A stretch of 5,472 nt of DNA, from assembly GCA_903904805.1 (NCBI GenBank), contig CAIVDX010000667.1:1-5472 (forward strand). Direction: 5' to 3'. The DNA is from an uncultured Rhodospirillales bacterium (GTDB lineage Bacteria; Pseudomonadota; Alphaproteobacteria; Acetobacterales; Acetobacteraceae). Positions within the stretch are counted from its first letter, which is position 1. Each line of letters starts with the position of its first letter. The notes beneath the pieces are model-generated. The model had not been told where the DNA came from. It saw nothing but the letters and a program-made list of their open reading frames with translations, and searched no databases. Below are positions 1 to 5,472 of this stretch, one piece after another. The position numbers and the translations under genes are program-made.

Positions 1-30
1 ATTCAGCGCAAGCAGATCAGGGCGAGCCGG

Positions 31-438
31 TCAGGGCGTGATGTAGGGGGCGGAGGGTGGCACGCCCTCGAGCGGGCCGGGTTCGGCGGCGGGGTTCCAG
101 GCGAGCACCGCCTCGATTTTGGCGGCCAGCGCGAGATCCTTGTCGGTGACCCCGCCGGCATCATGCGTGTGCAGCGCCACGCTGAGGCGGCCCCAGCTGA
201 TCTGCAGGTCGGGATGGTGCCAGGCGGCCTCGGCGAGATGGCCGATGGCACCGGCGGCGAGCATCGCGCTGCGCCAGTCCGGCGTGCCGAAATCGCGGCG
301 GATGCAGCCAGCCTCAAGGCGCCAGTGTGGGAGCCGGGCGGCAAGCTGGGCGATGATGTCGGCGTCGGTCATTGCGGAGGTCGCGGGCATTGCAGAGGTC
401 ATGGGCATTGCAGAGGTCACGGGCGGATCAGGCGCCAC
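31..438 (-). CDS. phhB: Pterin-4a-carbinolamine dehydratase (4a-hydroxytetrahydrobiopterin dehydratase, PCD/DCoH family)
   Basis: The family dehydrates 4a-hydroxytetrahydropterin to quinonoid dihydropterin in the cytosol. This recycles the pterin cofactor of aromatic amino acid hydroxylases; some bacterial members occur without a hydroxylase. The 135-residue product has the full PCD active-site pattern: E70-x3-H74-H75-P76, W82, H92 and D101, within HHPDLQISW and LHTHDAGGVTDKD. The usual family length is about 95-115 residues. The excess is a 22-residue N-terminal extension encoded by 18-bp tandem repeats, plus a Pro-rich C-terminal tail. The GTG at 438 is chosen because a GGAAGA sequence (447-452) lies 8 nt upstream, and it overlaps the end of the fnr-type gene, suggesting translational coupling. 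In-frame ATGs at 408, 402, 387 and 372 are alternatives without a visible ribosome binding site; the conserved domain needs only the last. No phenylalanine hydroxylase gene is visible. The family call is firm; the start is uncertain. Confidence 0.9.
   Translation of the reverse strand: MAPDPPVTSAMPMTSAMPATSAMTDADIIAQLAARLPHWRLEAGCIRRDFGTPDWRSAMLAAGAIGHLAEAAWHHPDLQISWGRLSVALHTHDAGGVTDKDLALAAKIEAVLAWNPAAEPGPLEGVPPSAPYITP
370..423. repeat. Three tandem 18-bp repeats in the 5' end of the dehydratase gene
   Basis: Three contiguous 18-bp units start at 370, 388 and 406, with consensus CATTGCAGAGGTCRYGGG. Unit 1 differs from unit 3 at two positions and unit 2 differs from unit 3 at one. Read on the minus strand they encode P-V-T-S-A-M, P-M-T-S-A-M and P-A-T-S-A-M, so each unit supplies at least one in-frame ATG. 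Because 18 is a multiple of three, gain or loss of a unit keeps the reading frame. The repeat lies upstream of the conserved PCD domain, which begins near residue 25. Confidence 0.93.
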
Positions 439-1198
439 CGGCGGCGTCTTCCAGCGCGGCGAGATTGCGGATGACGACGCTGTTGGCTCCCTCGAGCGCG
501 ATCAGCCCGTCGCCGCGCAGCTTGGTGAAGCTGCGGCTGACGGTCTCGATGGTGAGGCCGAGATAGTCGGCGATGTCGGCGCGGGTCATCGGCAGTTCGA
601 GGGTGCGGGCGGCGATGCCGCAGGCCGAGCCGGCTTTCGCGTGGGCGAGCAGGAAGGAGGCGAGGCGCTCGCGGGCGGTCTTGCGGCCGAGCAGCAGCAT
701 CTGCTCCTGCGCGGTGACCAGTTCGCTGCGGGCGGTCTGCAGCAGCTTCTGCTCCAAGGTGCGGAACTCGTCGAGCAGGCCGAGCATCTTGCTGCGGGTG
801 AAGCGGCAGATGCTCATCGGGCCGATCGCCTCGGCGCCGAAGGCGTAGGTGTCGGAGACGGCGAGGCCGAGGAAATGGCCGCGGCCGGCAAAGCCGGTGA
901 TCTGGCGGCGGCCGTCGGGCAGCAGCTTGAACAGGCGGGCGGTGCCGGCGGTGATGTTGAAGAAATGGGTGGCCGGCTCGCCCTCGGCGATGAATTCCTG
1001 GCCCGGTTCGAGGGTGGTGCGCACCGCGGCGGCGGCGAGGCGGGCGAGGCCGTCATCGTCGATGGCGCTGCAGACGCTGACCGAGCGGGCATCGCAGTTG
1101 GAGCAGGGGTCGATCACGGCACCGCCCAGCTCCAGAACGATGGGCCGGTGCGTGGCCGCGCGGGGCTCATGCAGGTGCGGCGCGCTGGCTGCGGTCAT
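428..1198 (-). CDS. fnr: FNR-type Crp/Fnr family transcriptional regulator with predicted [4Fe-4S] oxygen-sensing site (FnrN/FixK/AadR-like)
   Basis: Predicted cytosolic DNA-binding regulator of the response to low oxygen, 256 residues (family usually about 230-255). N-terminal cysteines C32, C35 and C43 form the C-x2-C-x7-C pattern of alphaproteobacterial FnrN/AadR proteins. C131 in the context MSICRF aligns with the fourth cluster ligand of E. coli FNR (C122). A cyclic-nucleotide-binding-like beta-roll follows (about 50-140, with FKLLPDGRRQITGF), then the dimerisation helix with GRKTARERLASFLL (171-184). The C-terminal helix-turn-helix has E218, S221 and R222 (ETVSR), the FNR residues that read TTGAT half-sites. 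The ATG at 1198 is chosen because AGGGGG lies 6 nt upstream and the cysteine motif then sits at the usual distance. The open frame continues upstream only across the divergent gene. The next gene starts within its last codons. An FNR box lies about 100 bp upstream, suggesting autoregulation. The exact subfamily name is less sure than the family. Confidence 0.93.
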   Translation of the reverse strand: MTAASAPHLHEPRAATHRPIVLELGGAVIDPCSNCDARSVSVCSAIDDDGLARLAAAAVRTTLEPGQEFIAEGEPATHFFNITAGTARLFKLLPDGRRQITGFAGRGHFLGLAVSDTYAFGAEAIGPMSICRFTRSKMLGLLDEFRTLEQKLLQTARSELVTAQEQMLLLGRKTARERLASFLLAHAKAGSACGIAARTLELPMTRADIADYLGLTIETVSRSFTKLRGDGLIALEGANSVVIRNLAALEDAAGGA

Positions 1199-1204
1199 GG
1201 CGAT

Positions 1205-1211
1205 CCCCCTC
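1205..1211 (-). promoter_or_regulatory. Ribosome binding site of the FNR-type regulator
   Basis: On the minus strand the sequence is GAGGGGG followed by 6 nt and the ATG at 1198. It is the clearest Shine-Dalgarno match in the window and fixes the start of the 256-residue product rather than the longer upstream open frame. Confidence 0.7.
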
Positions 1212-1298
1212 GGGACTGGGGCCTGGTTGGCCGTTTGTTCGACGAGCCTAGCGAATTGGGCTTGCAAAGGAAACTTCTCCCTGCCCTGCGTGGCCGGC

Positions 1299-1312
1299 TT
1301 GACGTGGATCAA
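1299..1312. promoter_or_regulatory. Candidate FNR box (anaerobox) in the divergent intergenic region
   Basis: TTGAC-GTGG-ATCAA matches the palindromic FNR consensus TTGAT-N4-ATCAA at 9 of 10 positions, with the correct 4-bp spacer. The protein encoded next to it carries the ETVSR recognition residues for this half-site. The box centre is about 107 bp from the start codon of the regulator and about 36-42 bp from the candidate start codons of the divergent gene. Activation or repression in either direction is possible. No good -10 element is visible at the class II spacing on either strand, so the mode of action cannot be read from sequence. Confidence 0.65.
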
Positions 1313-1340
1313 GGCCATCCGGGCGCGACCGGACCGAGAT

Positions 1341-1853
1341 ATGGGCATGAGCCCGCCGCCCGACGACAGCACCGAGATTCTGATCGAGCCGATGCGCGCG
1401 GTGCATATCGGGCTGGTCTGGCCGCTGGTGCGGGTGGCCGCACCGCACCTGCCGATCGCGGCGTGGCAGAAATATGCTCGAACCTTGGCGGCTCGGGATG
1501 TTCCGGCTGAAGACCTTGCCCGGCGCCCGCGCGGCATTCTGCTGGCCCGCCGCCGCGCCCAGCGCTTCCCGTGCGGGCTGGTGTGCTTCCAGACGAAGTC
1601 GGATTTGACCTACGGAAATGTGATGACGGCCGAGCATCTGATCGCGCTGGATCTGGTCGACACGGACCCGGTGATCCGCGCGTTGGTGGAGCATCTGGAG
1701 CGAATCGGCGAGCTGCTGGGCTGCGGGGCGGTGCGCTCGGTGCTGCACCGGGAGCGCAGCGAGGTCACCCAAAGCCTGCTCGCCGCGGGCCTCTCACCGG
1801 AGGGGACGACGTTGTCGAAGTCGTTGGTGAAGCGGCTGTATCCGGGGGCGTGA
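1341..1853 (+). CDS. Hypothetical protein with GNAT-acetyltransferase-like features
   Basis: A 170-residue soluble protein with no signal peptide or membrane segment. The pattern resembles a GNAT fold: a helix-rich start including AAWQKYARTL (40-49), a strand pair around RGILLARR and PCGLVCFQ (64-84), then EHLIALDLVDTDPVIRALVEHLE (98-120), and an end of the form AAGLSPEGTTLSKSL (148-162) like the last GNAT helix and strand. The acetyl-CoA-binding R/Q-x-x-G-x-G/A signature is not visible, so enzyme activity is doubtful. Similar small proteins annotated as GNAT-like occur in Rhodospirillales, which is recollection and not a search result. The start is uncertain: ATG 1341, ATG 1347 (GAG 8 nt upstream) and ATG 1392 are all possible. 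It is divergent from the regulator, next to the FNR box, and ends 53 bp before lysA, possibly in one transcript. That it is a gene is fairly sure; the function is a weak inference. Confidence 0.68.
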   Translation: MGMSPPPDDSTEILIEPMRAVHIGLVWPLVRVAAPHLPIAAWQKYARTLAARDVPAEDLARRPRGILLARRRAQRFPCGLVCFQTKSDLTYGNVMTAEHLIALDLVDTDPVIRALVEHLERIGELLGCGAVRSVLHRERSEVTQSLLAAGLSPEGTTLSKSLVKRLYPGA

Positions 1854-1906
1854 GCGGGGCGGGCGAGAGCAGTCGATTTCCGCGCCGGGCGGTGTATTCT
1901 GCGCGG

Positions 1907-3238
1907 ATGGCCGCTCATCCCCACCCTGCCCCCACCGATCCCGCCGGCGACCCGACGACCGCCGCGTTGATCGCCGCCCACCCTGCACTGTCCATGCATG
2001 CGATGGACGGGCTGATGCTCGACGAGGTGCCGCTCGCCGCGATCGCGCGGGCGGTGGGCACGCCGACCTGGGTGATCTCGGCCGCGACCCTGCGCGACCG
2101 GCTCGCGTCGTTGCGGGCCGCGTTGGGGCCGGATGTGGCGATCCATTATGCGATGAAGGCGAACGACCATCTGGCCGTGCTGCGCATCCTCGCCGCCGGC
2201 GGGGCCGGGGCGGATGTGGTGAGCGGGGGCGAGCTGGCGCGGGCGCGGGCGGCGGGGATCGCGCCGGGAAACATCGTGTTCTCCGGTGTGGGCAAGAGCC
2301 GCGCGGAGATGGCGCTGGCGCTGGCCGAGGGGATTGGCCAGATCAATGTGGAATCGGCCGAGGAGCTGGGGCGGCTGTCGGCGGTCGCCTCGGCGATGGG
2401 GCGGACCGCGACGGTGGCGCTGCGCGTCAATCCGGATGTGGATGCCGACACCCATGCCAAGATCACCACCGGCAAGGCCGAGAACAAGTTCGGCATCGCC
2501 TGGGAGGATGCCGCGCGCCTCTACGCCCATGCCGCCACCCTGCCCGGCCTCGCGCCGGTGGGGCTGGCGGTGCATATCGGCAGCCAGATCCTGTCGATGG
2601 CGCCGTATCGGGCGGCCTATGCGCGGGTGGCCGGCCTGGTGCGGGAGCTGCGCGCCGGCGGGCATGCGGTGACGCATCTGGATTGCGGCGGTGGCCTGGG
2701 CATCTCTTATCGCGGCGAGACCGAGGCATCGCCGGCCGCCTTTGCCGGCGCGCTGCGGAGCACGCTGGGCGGGCTCGACCTCGCGCTGTCCATCGAGCCG
2801 GGCCGCTGGCTCGCCGGGCCGGCGGGGCTGCTGCTGGCCAGCGTGATCCAGGAGAAGCAGACCGCACATCGGCGCTTCGTGATCCTCGATGCGGCGATGA
2901 ACGATCTGCTGCGGCCGGCCTTGTATGAGGCCTGGCACGGCATCGTGCCGGTCTCGCCGATCGACGCGCTGGCGCCGAGCAGTCCGGCGGATGTGGTGGG
3001 GCCGGTGTGCGAGTCCGGCGACAGCTTCGCGCTGGGGCGGCTGCTGCCGAGGCTCGGCGAGGGGGCGCTGGTGGCGCTGCTGGATGCCGGCGCCTACGGG
3101 TCGGTGATGAGTTCCAGCTACAATGCGCGCGCGTTCGCCGCGCAGGTGCTTGTGGATGGCGCGAAATGGGCCATCATCCGCGCGCGGCCTCCGGTTGACA
3201 CCCTCTGGGAACAGGACATCTGTCCAGCATGGCTCTGA
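1907..3238 (+). CDS. lysA: Diaminopimelate decarboxylase
   Basis: Cytosolic PLP enzyme that decarboxylates meso-2,6-diaminopimelate to L-lysine, the last step of the DAP pathway. The 443-residue product has the fold-type III (alanine racemase-like barrel) motifs in order: HYAMKAND with K84 as the PLP Schiff-base lysine; RVNPDVDADTHAKITTG (173-189), then KFGI; HIGSQI (223-228); the glycine-rich phosphate-binding GGGLGI (261-266); EPGR (297-300); CESGD (368-372) with catalytic C368 from the partner subunit; DAGAY (393-397) and SYNAR (404-408). The ATG at 1907 gives about 29 residues before the usual start point MHAMDGLMLDEVPL. The ATG at 1994 would remove them but has no ribosome binding site, and neither start has a strong one. 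The next gene begins inside the last four codons, so translational coupling is likely. The catalytic residues look intact. Confidence 0.97.
   Translation: MAAHPHPAPTDPAGDPTTAALIAAHPALSMHAMDGLMLDEVPLAAIARAVGTPTWVISAATLRDRLASLRAALGPDVAIHYAMKANDHLAVLRILAAGGAGADVVSGGELARARAAGIAPGNIVFSGVGKSRAEMALALAEGIGQINVESAEELGRLSAVASAMGRTATVALRVNPDVDADTHAKITTGKAENKFGIAWEDAARLYAHAATLPGLAPVGLAVHIGSQILSMAPYRAAYARVAGLVRELRAGGHAVTHLDCGGGLGISYRGETEASPAAFAGALRSTLGGLDLALSIEPGRWLAGPAGLLLASVIQEKQTAHRRFVILDAAMNDLLRPALYEAWHGIVPVSPIDALAPSSPADVVGPVCESGDSFALGRLLPRLGEGALVALLDAGAYGSVMSSSYNARAFAAQVLVDGAKWAIIRARPPVDTLWEQDICPAWL
3214..3225. repeat. Short inverted repeat just before the start of the DUF4175 gene
   Basis: GGACA-TC-TGTCC is a perfect 5-bp inverted repeat with a 2-base centre, inside the lysA 3' end and ending 3 nt before the downstream ATG at 3229. 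Part of the only Shine-Dalgarno-like sequence (AGGA, 3213-3216) falls in its left arm. As RNA it could form at most a weak GGAC/GTCC stem with a 4-nt loop. It may be chance, since it lies in coding sequence. Confidence 0.3.
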
Positions 3239-5472
3239 GCGAGCAGGACCCCGAGACACTCCAATCCCGTCTGCATCGCGGTCGCGCCGTCGCACGCATG
3301 GTGCTGTGGACCGAGCAGCTGCTGGTCGGGCTGTGGCCGGCGGCGTGCCTGGTGGGGCTGTTCGTGGCGGCGGCCTGGTTCGGGCTGTTCGCGCTGCTGG
3401 GACCGCGGGCACATGCGGGGGTGCTGGCTGTGCTGTCGGTCGCGCTGGCGCTGCTGGTGGGGCGCGGGGCGCTGCGCATGCGCCGGCCCGCCGCCGATGC
3501 CGCCGACCGCTTTCTGGAGGCCAGCAGCGGTCTGCCGCATCGACCGCTGAGCACGCTGGCCGACCGGCCGGCGACGCAGGACCCGGTGGCGCTGGCGATG
3601 TGGCAGGCGCACAGCCTGCGCACCCAGGCGGCGATCTCCACACTGAAGCTGCGCGGACCGCGGCCGGGGCTGGCGGTGCTGGATCGCTGGGCGGTGCGGA
3701 CGCTCATGGCCGTGCTGCTGGTCGCCGCGCTGGCGGTGGCCGGGCGGTCCGCCCCTGCCCGGCTGGCCGCCGCCCTCAGCCCGACTTTCGCCGCGCCGGG
3801 TGCCGCCACCGCGCCGAAGCTCGCGGCCTGGATCACGCCGCCCTCCTACACGGGTCTGCCGCCGGTGTTTCTGCGGGCGGACATCCCCGCCGTTTCCGTG
3901 CCGGCGCATGCCCGATTGCTGGTTGATCTCACCGGCAGCGCGGCGGAGCCGTCCATCGCCTATGCCGGGCAGAGCCTCACGGCTGGCGCGATCGGGCCGG
4001 AGTCCTGGCAGGCGGAGCTGGAGCTGACCCAGGGCGGGCAGCTGAGCGTGCGTCGGCATGGGGTGGGGCTCGGCGCCTGGACGATCGCCACCATCGCCGA
4101 CCAGCCCCCGAGCGCCAGCTTCAGCGCACCGCCCGGGGCGATCGCGCGCTCACGCGAGATCCGCATCCCCTGGCGGGCCGCCGATGATTATGGCCTGGCG
4201 AGCATGCATGCGCTGCTGCGGCTGCGCGCGCGGCCGAACACGCCGTCGTCCGCGCTCGACATTCCGCTGGTGGGAACGCCGAAGACCGCGCATGGCATGC
4301 TGCAGCGCGACCTCACCGCGCATCCCTGGGCGGGGCTCGAGGTGGATGTGCAGCTGATGGCGCGCGATGCCGCCGGGCAGGAGGGGCTGAGCCCGACCGC
4401 GATCATCACGCTGCCGGAACGCAGCTTCACCAACCCACTGGCGCGCGCGCTGATCGCGCTGCGCAAGCAGCTGAGCCTGCATCCGGAGGCGCGGGCGGAC
4501 GCCGCCACCGCGGTGCGCATGCTCGCCGCCAATGGCGACACGGTGGAGACGCCGCCGGCCGCGATGGTGAATCTTGGTGCGATCGCCGGCATTCTGCGCT
4601 TTGGCCGCGCGCCGGACGCGATCGCGCAGGCGCAGGAGCGCATGTGGACGATGGCGCTGGCGCTCGAGGAGGGCGCGCTCGATCGCACCACCCGCGCGCT
4701 GGAGGCGGCCCGGCAGGAGCTGCGCGATGCGCTCGCCGAGCAGCGCGAGCAGCAGGAAAAATCGGACAGCGCCGAGCGCACGCAGCCGAAAACGGATGCG
4801 GAGAAAAAACAGCAGGACGCGAAAAACGACGCGCTGACCAAAAAGATCGAGCAGCTGAAGCAGGCGATCCAGAAGCAGCTGCAATCGCTCATCGAGCAGG
4901 CGAAGAAGGACCACAGCCTGCTGCCCTTCGACCCCGAGGCGGCGCACATGACCGCACGCGACATCGACAGGATGCTCAAGGAGATCGAGCAGGCCACGCG
5001 CGAGGGGCGCAGCGAGGATGCCGAGCAGAAAATGGCCGAGCTGGAGAAAATGCTCGACCAGATGAAGAACACGCAGAACGCCACGCCGGAGCAGCGTCGC
5101 CAGGCGCGGCAGAACCAGAAGCAGCGCGGGCGTCAGCAGATGAGTGCCGCGCAGGATATGGCGCAGCGTGAGAAGGCGTTGCAATCCCAGGCGGACAAGC
5201 GCGAGGCCGACCCGGCCGATCCGTCACGTCCGCGCGACCAGCGTGTGCAAAATGCGCTGCGTCGCGCGTTGGGTGAGCTGGCGCAACGTTTCGGCGATCT
5301 GACCGGCGAGGTGCCCTCGGCCCTCGGCGAGGCGGATCAGGCGATGCGCGAGGCGAACGAGGCGCTGGCGGCGGGGCGCGATCATGACGCCGCTGTGGCG
5401 GCGGGGCGGGCCGCGGCGGCGTTGCAGAAAGGCAACGAGCAGATGGGCCAGCAGATGGCGCAGTCGCTCGGC
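3229..5472 (+). CDS. TIGR02302/DUF4175 family membrane-anchored protein, 3' end outside the window
   Basis: An open frame of 748 codons without a stop reaches the window edge. Full-length family members are about 850 residues, so roughly 100 or more are missing. The family is conserved in alphaproteobacteria and its function is unknown. Hydrophobic segments at about 31-57, 64-78 and 158-172 predict two or three N-terminal membrane helices. The rest is probably periplasmic, as predicted for the family. The family-typical WITPPSYTGLPPVFL lies at 201-215, and a beta-rich region extends to about 400. From about 470 to 665 the chain is rich in Gln, Lys, Glu and Ala with heptad-like spacing (for example KKIEQLKQAIQKQLQSLIEQ, 538-557), predicting coiled coil. 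The last residues enter a Gln/Met-rich stretch (NEQMGQQMAQS). The ATG at 3229 overlaps lysA by 10 bp, in the lysA-TIGR02302 order known from many alphaproteobacteria. The family call is fairly firm; no function is proposed. Confidence 0.9.
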   Translation, partial: MALSEQDPETLQSRLHRGRAVARMVLWTEQLLVGLWPAACLVGLFVAAAWFGLFALLGPRAHAGVLAVLSVALALLVGRGALRMRRPAADAADRFLEASSGLPHRPLSTLADRPATQDPVALAMWQAHSLRTQAAISTLKLRGPRPGLAVLDRWAVRTLMAVLLVAALAVAGRSAPARLAAALSPTFAAPGAATAPKLAAWITPPSYTGLPPVFLRADIPAVSVPAHARLLVDLTGSAAEPSIAYAGQSLTAGAIGPESWQAELELTQGGQLSVRRHGVGLGAWTIATIADQPPSASFSAPPGAIARSREIRIPWRAADDYGLASMHALLRLRARPNTPSSALDIPLVGTPKTAHGMLQRDLTAHPWAGLEVDVQLMARDAAGQEGLSPTAIITLPERSFTNPLARALIALRKQLSLHPEARADAATAVRMLAANGDTVETPPAAMVNLGAIAGILRFGRAPDAIAQAQERMWTMALALEEGALDRTTRALEAARQELRDALAEQREQQEKSDSAERTQPKTDAEKKQQDAKNDALTKKIEQLKQAIQKQLQSLIEQAKKDHSLLPFDPEAAHMTARDIDRMLKEIEQATREGRSEDAEQKMAELEKMLDQMKNTQNATPEQRRQARQNQKQRGRQQMSAAQDMAQREKALQSQADKREADPADPSRPRDQRVQNALRRALGELAQRFGDLTGEVPSALGEADQAMREANEALAAGRDHDAAVAAGRAAAALQKGNEQMGQQMAQSLG

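Noticed and set aside
1..30. A possible terminator after the dehydratase gene
   Set aside because: No stem followed by a T-run is visible in the 30 bases available, and the window ends before anything more can be judged.
119..1510. A 463-codon open frame on the plus strand opposite the regulator and dehydratase genes
   Set aside because: Its product is Gly/Ala/Glu-rich without domain features, and it runs antisense to two genes with complete family signatures. It also crosses the divergent promoter region.
1199..1537. A longer form of the FNR-type protein starting at 1537
   Set aside because: The additional 113 residues lie opposite the divergent gene and the FNR box and have no family similarity. 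The start at 1198 has a strong ribosome binding site and the usual family length.
1854..1906. A promoter or terminator between the GNAT-like gene and lysA
   Set aside because: The 53-bp gap shows no hairpin with a T-run. TATTCT near 1893 has no matching -35 element, so neither call can be supported.
3195..3222. A perfect TTGACA (-35-like) sequence near the end of lysA, as an internal promoter for the DUF4175 gene
   Set aside because: The hexamer 17 bp downstream is a poor -10 match (CATCTG/ATCTGT), and the element lies in the conserved lysA coding end, so it is probably chance.
1610..3643. A 677-codon open frame on the minus strand opposite lysA and the start of the DUF4175 gene
   Set aside because: The translation is Arg/Pro/His-rich low-complexity sequence without a recognisable motif, as expected opposite a GC-rich gene. 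lysA on the other strand has all its catalytic motifs.
4150..5184. A 344-codon open frame on the minus strand, Leu/Arg-rich
   Set aside because: It is the complement of the Gln/Lys/Glu-rich coiled-coil region of the DUF4175 gene (CAG read backwards gives CTG, Leu). The apparent leucine-rich character is an artefact.

Overview
The window is about 70% G+C with strongly GC-biased third codon positions. It carries ordinary bacterial chromosomal genes. A CX2CX7C-type FNR regulator together with a lysA/TIGR02302 (DUF4175) gene pair points to an alphaproteobacterium. The N-terminal extension of LysA and the style of the small acetyltransferase-like gene suggest Rhodospirillales, perhaps Acetobacteraceae. 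That placement is inference, because no rRNA or other marker gene is present.

The layout is two divergent groups either side of a 142-bp intergenic region (1199-1340). On the minus strand, reading leftward, is an FNR-family oxygen-responsive regulator (428-1198). Its stop codon is overlapped by the start of a pterin-4a-carbinolamine dehydratase gene (31-438), whose N-terminus is encoded by three tandem 18-bp repeats. On the plus strand is a small protein with GNAT-like features (1341-1853), then diaminopimelate decarboxylase lysA (1907-3238), then a gene overlapping lysA by 10 bp that encodes a large TIGR02302/DUF4175 membrane protein and runs off the right edge (3229-5472).

The divergent region holds a near-consensus FNR box (TTGAC-N4-ATCAA, 1299-1312). 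The regulator may therefore control its own gene, the divergent gene, or both. LysA makes the last step of lysine synthesis from meso-diaminopimelate. Its neighbour is a conserved alphaproteobacterial protein of unknown function, anchored by N-terminal membrane helices and carrying a long coiled-coil Gln/Lys/Glu-rich domain.

No RNA gene, mobile element, CRISPR array or convincing terminator was found. There is no gene-free stretch longer than about 150 bases. I see no clear new multi-gene system. The most unusual items are the repeat-encoded start region of the dehydratase gene, its coupling to an oxygen sensor, the FNR box, and the poorly characterised GNAT-like and DUF4175 proteins.
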